From positions 1 through 12,730 of the forward strand of contig JAGLOT010000005.1 of assembly GCA_023137655.1 (NCBI GenBank): a stretch of 12,730 nucleotides of DNA. Direction: 5' to 3'. How positions within the stretch are numbered: the first letter of the stretch is position 1; each line of letters starts with the position of its first letter. The translations under genes were made by a program, and so were the position numbers. The notes beneath the pieces are model-generated. The model was given only the letters and a program-made list of their open reading frames with translations, did no database searches and was not told where the DNA came from. This stretch comes from Nanobdellota archaeon (GTDB taxonomy: Archaea > Nanobdellota > Nanobdellia > Woesearchaeales > BS150m-G63). Shown one piece after another: positions 6,090 through 12,215 of this stretch.

Positions 6090-7622
6090 ATGGATATAGA
6101 GAGAATAATTGCTAAATTAAGTCCTTTAGAAAGGAGAGTATTACCTTATCTTACTAGTAAAAGCCTCAATGAAATTATTGAGAAATCTGGAATGAAAGAT
6201 GTGGAGGTAATGAGGGCACTACAATGGCTTAGCAATAAAGGAGTAGTTAAGATTATAGAAAGTGAGAAAGAGTTAATTGTTCTAGGTAATAATGGTGTGA
6301 ATTATAAGAAAAATGGTTTACCAGAAAAAAGATTTTTGAATGCACTTACAGATAAATTTGTAGTGGTTCAAAATGTTCTGAAAAAAGCCGGATTAGCTAA
6401 AGAAGAAATGAATATCTGTGTTGGTTCTTTGAGAAAGAAAGCAGCAATTGAAATTAAGAAAGATAATGGTTTGTTAGTTACAATAAATCCTAATGGAAAG
6501 AAATTACTTGAAAAAGAAAGCTTGGAAGAACTATTTTTGAAAAAACAATTCCCAATTAATGTTAAAAATTTAAAACCAGAAGAACTTTTTGCAATGAAAA
6601 GTCTTTTGAGTCGTAAGGAAATAATTAGAAAAGATAAATTTAAAATAAGAAATATTGAATTGACACCTTCTGGTGTGAAACTATCCAAGATTAAAATTAA
6701 AGATGAAGATTTTATTGATAGATTAACTCCTAAGATGATTAAATCTGGAGAATGGAAAGGTAAAAAATTTAGAGAATATGATGTTGAAATTAATGTACCT
6801 TCAATATATAGGGGCAAGAGGCATTTTGTTAATCAAGCGATTAAGTCCGCTAAAAGGATTTGGTTAGATATGGGATTTAAAGAAATGAAAGGCAATATAG
6901 TACAGAGTTCTTTTTGGAATTTTGATGCTTTATTTACTGCCCAGGATCATCCTGTAAGAGATATGCATGATACTTTTTTTATTGAAGATCCTAAGAATGC
7001 AAAACTTCCAGCTAGAGAATTAGTTGAACAAATCAAGAATATACATGAGAATGGAGGCAATACAGGAAGCACAGGTTGGAGATATAAATGGGTCGAAGAG
7101 AATTCTAGAACAAATGTTCTTAGGACACATACAACTTCTTTATCTGGTAGAATGCTTGCTAGTTTAAACAAGGAAGATATCCCTTGTAAATATTTTGCAC
7201 TTGGAAAGTGTTTTAGAAATGAAACTTTAGATTGGTCACATTTATTTGAGTTTAATCAAACAGAGGGGATTGTAATAGATCCCAATGCAAACTTTAGACA
7301 TTTACTTGGATACTTGAAAGAGTTCTTCAAGAAAATGGGTTATGAAAAAGCAAGGTTTAGGCCTGCATATTTTCCATATACTGAATTAAGTTTAGAAATC
7401 GATGTGTTTCATCCAGTTCATAAGAAATGGGTAGAATTTGGTGGTGCAGGAATTTTTAGACCCGAAGTAGTTAAACCATTATTGGGTGTTGATGTACCAG
7501 TATTAGCATGGGGCCCAGGATTTGATAGGATTATATTAGAATTTTTTAAGATAAATGATATTAGGGAATTATATAAGAATGATTTAGAACAATTAAGAAA
7601 AATTAAGGAGTGGACTAGATAA
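6090..7622 (+). CDS. pheS: Phenylalanyl-tRNA synthetase alpha subunit
   Basis: This is the catalytic alpha chain of the alpha2-beta2 class II synthetase that charges tRNA-Phe. The start at 6090 gives 510 residues beginning MDIERIIAKLSPLERRVLPY, as expected for archaeal PheS, which opens with a winged-helix region. An in-frame ATG at 6072 would add six residues (MGFSCN) but sits too close to the TATA-like element. Class II core motifs are clear: NTGSTGWRYKW and LRTHTTSLSGRML at about 320-350, motif 2 KYFALGKCFRNETLDWSHLF near 365-385, and motif 3 with FGGAGIFRPEVVKPLLGV and WGPGFDRI near 450-480. It forms an operon with pheT: the stop TAA and the next ATG share one base (TAATG). Confidence 0.97.
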   Translation: MDIERIIAKLSPLERRVLPYLTSKSLNEIIEKSGMKDVEVMRALQWLSNKGVVKIIESEKELIVLGNNGVNYKKNGLPEKRFLNALTDKFVVVQNVLKKAGLAKEEMNICVGSLRKKAAIEIKKDNGLLVTINPNGKKLLEKESLEELFLKKQFPINVKNLKPEELFAMKSLLSRKEIIRKDKFKIRNIELTPSGVKLSKIKIKDEDFIDRLTPKMIKSGEWKGKKFREYDVEINVPSIYRGKRHFVNQAIKSAKRIWLDMGFKEMKGNIVQSSFWNFDALFTAQDHPVRDMHDTFFIEDPKNAKLPARELVEQIKNIHENGGNTGSTGWRYKWVEENSRTNVLRTHTTSLSGRMLASLNKEDIPCKYFALGKCFRNETLDWSHLFEFNQTEGIVIDPNANFRHLLGYLKEFFKKMGYEKARFRPAYFPYTELSLEIDVFHPVHKKWVEFGGAGIFRPEVVKPLLGVDVPVLAWGPGFDRIILEFFKINDIRELYKNDLEQLRKIKEWTR

Positions 7623-9310
7623 TGCCAACTGTAACATTAAATCGAAAAGAAGTTGAAAAGTTAATGGGCAAGAAACTTAGCCTTGAACAATTAAAAGATA
7701 GGATAAGTATGCTGGGTACAGATTTAGAAGAAGTTACAGATAAGGAGATTATTGTTGAAATATTTCCAAATAGGCCAGATATGCTTTCTGAGCAAGGGTT
7801 TGCAAGGGCATTGTCTTCTTTTATTGGCGTAAATACTGGTTTGAAAAAGTATAATGTTGGCAAGGCAGAAAAAGATTATAGAGTTATTGTGGATAAATCT
7901 GTAGATAATGTAAGGCCATTTACAGCATGTGCAATAGTTAAAGGATTAAAATTAGATGATGAGAAAATTAGAGAAATTATTCAAGTTCAAGAAAAATTAC
8001 ATGTTACTTTTGGAAGGAATAGAAAGAAATTAGCTATTGGCATTTATCCTTTAGGGGAAATTACACTGCCAATTATATTTATGGCTAAAAAACCAAGGGA
8101 AATTAAGTTTAGGCCATTGGAATCTGAAAGGGTAATGGATGGTTTGCAGATATTAAGTCAGCATCCAGCAGGAAGGGATTATGGACATTTACTCGAAGGT
8201 ACGGACAAATTCCCAGTATTTGTAGATGCTAAGGGTGAGATACTATCAATGCCCCCAATTATTAATTCACATAAAACTGGAAGAGTTAATGAAAAGACAA
8301 AAGATGTGTTTATTGAATGCAGTGGGTTTGATTATGATATATTAAGTAAATGTTTGAATATAGTGGTTACATCTCTTGCAGATATGGGTGCGGAAATTTA
8401 TAGTATGATTATTGAACAAAATGGCAAAAAGATTGAAAGTCCAAATTTAAATCCATTTTCTGCAAAATTAGATATTAAATATGTTAATAAAATGCTAGGA
8501 CTTAATTTAACTGAAAAAGAAATTGGTGTTTTATTAGGGGAAATGGGCCTTGGATATAAAGAAAGGAAGGTTTACATTCCAGCCTATCGGACAGATATTT
8601 TACATCAAATAGATATTGTTGAAGATATTGCAATTGCATATGGTTATGAAAATTTTGAAGAAGAAATCCCTAATGTTTCAACTATTGGAGAAGAAGATGG
8701 ATTTGAAATTTTCAAGAATAGGGTTGCAGATATATTAGTTGGAATGGGTTTAATTGAAACTATTTCTTATAATTTATCTAATGAGTTTGTTAATGATAAG
8801 AAAATGAAAGTTGAAAGTGATTGTGTTAAATTAGCAAACTCACTAACTGTTGATTATTCTTGCTTGAGGAGTTGGGTCTTACCTAGTTTAATGAAAATTT
8901 TATCTGAAAATACATCTAAGGAATACCCTCAAAATTTATTTGAAATGGGAACTGTATTTAATAAAGATGAAAAACAGGAGACTGGTATTAAGGAAGAAGA
9001 TGGATTATGTGTTGTTTTATGTTCTAGTACATCTGACTTTACTAAGATAAGGCAAGTTCTAGATTCGGTGATGAAGGCATTAGATATTGATTATGAAGTT
9101 AAGGAAGCTTCACATCCTAGTTTTATAGAGGGCAGGGTGGGTGTTTTAAGGGTGACGAGCAAGACAGAAGATCAAGACATTCAGATGGAAGAAGATTTAG
9201 CAATCCTAGGAGAATTAAATCCAGAAGTAATCCAGAATTTTAATTTAGAAATGCCTACAGCAGTATTTGAATTAAATTTAAGCAAGTTATATGGTTTAAT
9301 GAGAAAATAA
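7622..9310 (+). CDS. pheT: Phenylalanyl-tRNA synthetase beta subunit
   Basis: At 562 residues this is the archaeal/eukaryotic-type beta subunit, shorter than the bacterial form because it lacks the N-terminal EMAP-like tRNA-binding domain. It begins MPTVTLNRKEVEKLMGKKLS with IVEIFPNRPDMLSEQGFARA. It continues through the B3/B4 editing region (FRPLESERVMDGLQIL; PPIINSHKTGRV) and the B5 domain (LDIKYVNKMLGLNL; VYIPAYRTDILHQIDIVED), and ends in a class II-like core without catalytic residues (FEMGTVF). The start overlaps the pheS stop by one base and is preceded by AAGGAGTGG (about 7604-7612), a Shine-Dalgarno site that fits reinitiation inside the operon. Its 3' end overlaps the convergent GIY-YIG gene by 15 bp. 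Confidence 0.97.
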   Translation: MPTVTLNRKEVEKLMGKKLSLEQLKDRISMLGTDLEEVTDKEIIVEIFPNRPDMLSEQGFARALSSFIGVNTGLKKYNVGKAEKDYRVIVDKSVDNVRPFTACAIVKGLKLDDEKIREIIQVQEKLHVTFGRNRKKLAIGIYPLGEITLPIIFMAKKPREIKFRPLESERVMDGLQILSQHPAGRDYGHLLEGTDKFPVFVDAKGEILSMPPIINSHKTGRVNEKTKDVFIECSGFDYDILSKCLNIVVTSLADMGAEIYSMIIEQNGKKIESPNLNPFSAKLDIKYVNKMLGLNLTEKEIGVLLGEMGLGYKERKVYIPAYRTDILHQIDIVEDIAIAYGYENFEEEIPNVSTIGEEDGFEIFKNRVADILVGMGLIETISYNLSNEFVNDKKMKVESDCVKLANSLTVDYSCLRSWVLPSLMKILSENTSKEYPQNLFEMGTVFNKDEKQETGIKEEDGLCVVLCSSTSDFTKIRQVLDSVMKALDIDYEVKEASHPSFIEGRVGVLRVTSKTEDQDIQMEEDLAILGELNPEVIQNFNLEMPTAVFELNLSKLYGLMRK

Positions 9311-9745
9311 ATTATTGAATTCTCGAATTTTTGTTGGATTTGTTTTGAAGAAATATAGGTGAGTTTTACACTTGCAATCACTTGAACCAAATCTATTAAT
9401 TATTATGTCTCCAAGTTCTGATACTTTTTTACTTAGGGTACATTCTAATCTCTTATGTGTTTGAATTGTTTTTACTTCAACAATTTTTGCATACTCTAGA
9501 AGGTAATCAATATGCCAATGAATCTTTTTATTTTTAGATTTATGCCTAGAAATTCTTTTTTCTAAATTATTTAGGGCAGAGCCCACATAACAATAATATC
9601 CTTTTTGAAAATTAAAGGTACTTAATTTTCCAATCTTGATTGATTTGGAAAAAGGAAGAAAAATAATAAGACAATAAATGCCTTTATTGAAACTTTGTAA
9701 AGTTTTAGTGCATACTAAGGGATTTATTCCGTAGTTTTTACTCAT
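9296..9745 (-). CDS. GIY-YIG nuclease-like protein of the DUF123 family
   Basis: This 149-residue protein carries a DUF123-type GIY-YIG domain from residue 21: KGIYCLI (GIY at 22-24), GYYCYVGSALNNLEKRISRH at 49-68 (YVG in place of YIG, R64 and H68), E101 in LECTLS as the likely metal ligand, and the family hallmark FGSSDCKCKTHLYFF at 119-133. DUF123 proteins occur in archaea alone or fused to endonuclease III; their exact substrate is unclear, but a DNA-processing role is likely. About 20 residues precede the domain, without a clear motif. The ATG lies inside the 3' end of L14e (8-bp overlap), so it is the last gene of the ribosomal-protein operon. Its 3' end runs into pheT on the other strand. 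Confidence 0.88.
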   Translation of the reverse strand: MSKNYGINPLVCTKTLQSFNKGIYCLIIFLPFSKSIKIGKLSTFNFQKGYYCYVGSALNNLEKRISRHKSKNKKIHWHIDYLLEYAKIVEVKTIQTHKRLECTLSKKVSELGDIIINRFGSSDCKCKTHLYFFKTNPTKIREFNNLFSH

Positions 9746-10148
9746 TCTTAACTGGTGTAGCTTCTTTAGTTTCTACTTCAGTTTTTTTAGGTTCAGCTTT
9801 AATAGCTTTTTTCTCTGCTTTAACCTTTTTAGCTTTTCTCTCTGCTTTTTCTTCCACAGATTTTTTAACAACTTTTGCCTTTTTAGGTTTGGTTGTTGCC
9901 TTTTTAGGTTTTTTAGCAATAATTTCAATTCCTAATTTTTTGAATGCTTTGATAATATCTTCTTGGGATGCTTTCTTTTTAATATCAATTGTTTCTTTTA
10001 ATGGTTCTAAATGAGTTAGGTTACATTTTCTTCTTCTTGTAAGTCCATCAATTAGAACATAGTTATTTTCTAGAACGTCAACAACAACACATTTTTTACC
10101 AGCATCTCTACCAGCAATTTTTACACATAATCTTCCTACTTCAAACAT
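9738..10148 (-). CDS. rpl14e: Ribosomal protein L14e (eL14) with long Lys/Ala/Glu-rich C-terminal tail
   Basis: Residues 1-77 are a typical archaeal L14e of the large subunit, with a KOW-type N-terminus (FEVGRLCVKIAGRDAGKKC, VVVDVLENNYVLIDGLTRRR, NLTHLEPL). From about residue 78 to 136 there is a low-complexity basic tail made of KKP, KKA and AEKKA-type blocks that becomes more acidic at the very end (ETKEATPVKNE). Most archaeal L14e proteins end near 80-100 residues, so the tail is an addition; its histone H1-like composition suggests rRNA contact outside the folded core. The start has a strong Shine-Dalgarno site, GGAGG at 10158-10154, five bases before ATG. The gene follows L34e after a 58-nt spacer able to form RNA structure. 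Confidence 0.93.
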   Translation of the reverse strand: MFEVGRLCVKIAGRDAGKKCVVVDVLENNYVLIDGLTRRRKCNLTHLEPLKETIDIKKKASQEDIIKAFKKLGIEIIAKKPKKATTKPKKAKVVKKSVEEKAERKAKKVKAEKKAIKAEPKKTEVETKEATPVKNE

Positions 10149-10206
10149 TTTTTCCTCCGGTTTCCAATTTAATGGGAGGTGTTGCCACTTCTCCTGGAAA
10201 CTTTAC
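10149..10206 (-). promoter_or_regulatory. Structured leader of L14e with anti-Shine-Dalgarno mimic
   Basis: The L34e-L14e spacer holds nested inverted repeats on the minus strand. The outer stem is GUUUCCA (10201-10195) with UGGAAAC (10166-10160). The inner hairpin is GGAG-AA-GUG, a GCAA tetraloop, then CAC-CUCC (10194-10175). CACCUCC (10181-10175) equals the core of the 16S anti-Shine-Dalgarno and can instead pair with the L14e site GGAGG (10158-10154). Two exclusive pairings are therefore possible: inner hairpin formed and site free, or site masked. A TATA-like sequence at the end of L34e (about 10212-10223) could also start a shorter message. The pairing is visible; a regulatory role is inference. 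Confidence 0.5.
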
Positions 10207-10470
10207 TTATTTTTTTATATTTTCCTTGATTCTGATTCTTGTACATTTAGAACAAAGTTCTCCACCATAAGGCCTTTCTGGTCTTTTGTGTGTTTTTGGT
10301 GTATTTTTTGCTTTATTAGCAGTTAATCTTGGAACTCCTTGAAGTTTAACACCACAATCTGCACATTTAGCTGCAGATGGTTTTCTTTGTTCGTAAAAAA
10401 CCTTAGTTTTTGAGATAACTCTCTTAAAAACCCTTCTGAATGATCTTGATTTTGTTTTTCCTGGTTGCAT
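10207..10470 (-). CDS. rpl34e: Ribosomal protein L34e (eL34)
   Basis: This 87-residue protein matches the archaeal/eukaryotic large-subunit protein L34e. It has a basic N-terminus (SRSFRRVFKRVISKTKVFYE), a zinc ribbon with C36 and C39 in CADCG and C73 and C76 in CSKC, the core VKLQGVPRLTANKAKN, and the strongly conserved RPERPYGGELCS. Length and cysteine spacing are typical. The start is preceded by a modest Shine-Dalgarno site (AGGT, seven bases upstream) and a TATA box that predicts a leader of about 20 nt. It heads an operon with L14e and the GIY-YIG gene; cytidylate kinase, often found between these two ribosomal genes in archaea, is absent here. Confidence 0.95.
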   Translation of the reverse strand: MQPGKTKSRSFRRVFKRVISKTKVFYEQRKPSAAKCADCGVKLQGVPRLTANKAKNTPKTHKRPERPYGGELCSKCTRIRIKENIKK

Positions 10471-10510
10471 TTTATTTACCTGTATTATTTGTATTAAAGT
10501 TCTGATTTGG

Positions 10511-10518
10511 TTTATAAA
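10511..10518 (-). promoter_or_regulatory. TATA element for the L34e-L14e operon
   Basis: TTTATAAA, with GAAACC upstream on the minus strand as a possible BRE, is centred about 45 bp before the L34e ATG. This gives a start near 10490 and a short leader carrying a Shine-Dalgarno site, unlike the leaderless genes around it. Confidence 0.5.
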
Positions 10519-10568
10519 GGTTTCTATTAATGGATTCTATTAATAGTCTATTATTAAGTTTCATTAAT

Positions 10569-10576
10569 TTTATATA
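10569..10576 (+). promoter_or_regulatory. TATA element for the GNAT gene
   Basis: TTTATATA is centred 26 bp before the ATG at 10599. It lies inside the longer open frame that begins at 10530, which argues against that upstream start and supports 10599. Confidence 0.55.
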
Positions 10577-10598
10577 TCTATTTCTTTCTTTTGGTTAT

Positions 10599-11045
10599 AT
10601 GGATGAAAAAATTATTGTTAGGGAAGGGGATATAGAGGGGGCAGTTAAGGTTAATTCAACCATTAGGGAGTTTGGTGAGTCTTATTCTAAAGGGTATTTT
10701 GAAGAGAGATATAAGGGGGAGGAACATTTGGTTATTGTGGCATACATTAATAATTTACCAGTGGGATATATTGTAAGTTATGATAGGTTTGACGATGGTT
10801 CTTTTTATTGTTGGATGGCTGGAGTAAATCCGGAATTTAGAAAGAAGGGAATTTTAAAAGAATTAATGAGTTATCAAGATAAATGGGCAAGAGATAATGG
10901 ATATACCTCAATTAAAATTAAAACAAGGAACAATAGGCGAGAAATGTTGTCTTATTTGATTAAATATGGATTCTTGTTTGTGGAAGTTGTTAAATCTCCA
11001 AATATTGAAGATAATAGAATTTTACTTGAGAAACCACTTATTTGA
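10599..11045 (+). CDS. GNAT-family N-acetyltransferase
   Basis: This 148-residue single-domain acetyltransferase transfers an acetyl group from acetyl-CoA to an unknown amine. The acetyl-CoA pyrophosphate-binding motif A is AGVNPEFRKKGILKELM at 74-90 (R81 and G84 in the R-K-K-G-I loop). It follows beta-4 (SFYCWM) and precedes ARDNGYTSIKIKTRNN and the motif B region MLSYLIKYGF. The frame is open from 10530, but the extra 23 residues are a hydrophobic stretch encoded over the TATA box, so the start at 10599 (MDEKIIVREGD) is preferred. Its 3' end is two bases before the first copy of a 32-bp promoter repeat. The acetyl-accepting substrate cannot be inferred; protein N-terminal, small-molecule or ribosomal targets are all possible. 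Confidence 0.88.
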   Translation: MDEKIIVREGDIEGAVKVNSTIREFGESYSKGYFEERYKGEEHLVIVAYINNLPVGYIVSYDRFDDGSFYCWMAGVNPEFRKKGILKELMSYQDKWARDNGYTSIKIKTRNNRREMLSYLIKYGFLFVEVVKSPNIEDNRILLEKPLI

Positions 11046-11047
11046 TT

Positions 11048-11079
11048 ATTAATTAGCTTTATATATTTCTTTTAGTTTG
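11048..11079 (+). repeat. 32-bp direct repeat, copy 1, forming the promoter of the YgjV-like gene
   Basis: These 32 bases are identical to 11597-11628. They contain TTTATATA (11058-11065), centred 25-26 bp before the ATG at 11087, followed by a T-rich stretch to the start. The repeat begins two bases after the GNAT stop codon. It serves as a core promoter for a leaderless message. Confidence 0.75.
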
Positions 11080-11086
11080 ATGATTT

Positions 11087-11596
11087 ATGATAGAATTAAC
11101 ACATAGGTTTATGATCTCCCAGATCCTTATGTTTATCGCTATGGGCCTTGATTTTTTAAGTTTTCAATACAAAAAGAGGGAATATACATTTTTATGTCTA
11201 ATTATTTCAGCAAGTCTAACTAGTGCACATTATTTTTTATTAAATAAAATTGCTGCAGGTATAATTGTCTTTATTTCAGTTTTAAGATTTATAACTTGTT
11301 ATTTTACTACAAATAAGAAATTTTTATGGGCATTTATAGCCTTAAATACCGCTTCTTTATTATTTACATATACGGAAATTTATGATTTAATTATTTATGT
11401 AGGGTTATTGGCATTTATAGTTGGAAGTTTCCAAAAAGATAACAGGTTAATGAGAAAACAAATGATGGTAGGAACTGCCATATGTATCATATATAATATA
11501 TTGATATTTTCACCGATGGGAATTATTGCAGGGTGCTTTTTTTTGATAAGTAATTTTATTGGATATTATAGGCATTATATTAAAGGCAATTCTTAG
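11087..11596 (+). CDS. YgjV-family inner membrane protein
   Basis: This 169-residue polytopic protein resembles the bacterial YgjV (Imp-YgjV) family of unknown function. Landmarks are SQILMFIAMGLDFLSFQYKK near the N-terminus, the SAHYFLLNKIAAGIIVF segment, and VLRFITCYFTTNKK. About six hydrophobic helices fill most of the length, joined by short basic loops. There is no signal peptide or recognisable catalytic motif. The gene has its own promoter in the 32-bp repeat, shared word for word with the next gene's promoter; YgjV is mainly known from bacteria, so transfer is possible. Its stop codon is immediately followed by the second repeat copy. Confidence 0.8.
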   Translation: MIELTHRFMISQILMFIAMGLDFLSFQYKKREYTFLCLIISASLTSAHYFLLNKIAAGIIVFISVLRFITCYFTTNKKFLWAFIALNTASLLFTYTEIYDLIIYVGLLAFIVGSFQKDNRLMRKQMMVGTAICIIYNILIFSPMGIIAGCFFLISNFIGYYRHYIKGNS

Positions 11597-11628
11597 ATTA
11601 ATTAGCTTTATATATTTCTTTTAGTTTG
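11597..11628 (+). repeat. 32-bp direct repeat, copy 2, forming the promoter of the AAG glycosylase gene
   Basis: This block is identical to 11048-11079, 549 bp away. TTTATATA at 11607-11614 is centred 26 bp before the ATG at 11637. The identity covers the TATA box, the bases upstream where TFB would bind, and the start region, and stops eight bases before the ATG, so it looks like a copied core promoter. Confidence 0.75.
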
Positions 11629-11636
11629 CTAATTTT

Positions 11637-12215
11637 ATGAAATTGAATAAAGAATTTTATCTTGGTAATGTTTTGGATAAGGGCAAGGATTTGTTAGGTA
11701 AGATTTTAGTTCATAATTCTAAATGTGGGGAGATTAAAGTATTAATTACAGATGTTGAGATATATCCTGCAAATGTTGAAGAAGTAGGCCATGGCACAAA
11801 AAGAACACCCAGGACAGAAATATTATTTAGTGAGGGAGGATTTGCATATGTTTATTCTATTTATGGTATACATAACTGTTTTGCAATAGTTTTTGGTAAA
11901 AAAGGTTGCCCAGATGAGGTTTTAATTAGGGGGGCTTACCCATTAGAAGGAATTGATTTAATGAAGAAGAATTATGGTAAAGTAGTTAGAGATATAAGAG
12001 ATTTAACAAATTCCCCTGCTAAGTTATGTAAATCTTTAGGTGTTGATAAGATTTTTTATGGTGAAGATTTAACTGGAAATAGATTATATTTAGAGGAGAA
12101 TTATAATTTTGTGAGGTCTAAAGTAATAGCTACAACAAGGAAAGGGTTAAATAAGAATAAAAAAGGATTTGATAACAAGTATAGATTTTATTTAGAATTA
12201 AAAGGGATTAATTAA
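11637..12215 (+). CDS. 3-methyladenine DNA glycosylase, AAG/MPG type
   Basis: This 192-residue monofunctional glycosylase removes alkylated and deaminated purines (3-methyladenine, hypoxanthine) in base excision repair. The fold-specific signatures are present: TDVEIYP with the catalytic glutamate E41 and Y43, H52 in GHGTKRTPRTEILF, the AYVYSIYGIHNC strand with Y73, EVLIRGAYPLEGIDLM with R98, and LTNSPAKLCKSLGV at 123-136. Spacing E41-H52 equals that of human AAG (E125-H136). The position equal to human N169, nearly invariant in the family, is alanine (A83). The gene is transcribed from the second 32-bp repeat and overlaps the convergent insertase gene by four bases. Confidence 0.93.
   Translation: MKLNKEFYLGNVLDKGKDLLGKILVHNSKCGEIKVLITDVEIYPANVEEVGHGTKRTPRTEILFSEGGFAYVYSIYGIHNCFAIVFGKKGCPDEVLIRGAYPLEGIDLMKKNYGKVVRDIRDLTNSPAKLCKSLGVDKIFYGEDLTGNRLYLEENYNFVRSKVIATTRKGLNKNKKGFDNKYRFYLELKGIN

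Noticed and set aside
9780..9920. Imperfect repeats in the L14e tail as a possible tandem DNA repeat
   Set aside because: The periodicity is of lysine/alanine codons only; no exact repeat unit is visible.
10522..10544. Two copies of ttctattaat with 13-bp spacing between the L34e and GNAT genes
   Set aside because: Short A/T-rich repeat; not enough to claim an operator without conservation data.
10530..10598. 23-residue hydrophobic N-terminal extension of the GNAT protein (possible signal anchor)
   Set aside because: The extension is encoded over the TATA box that best explains a start at 10599, and GNAT enzymes of this type are soluble.
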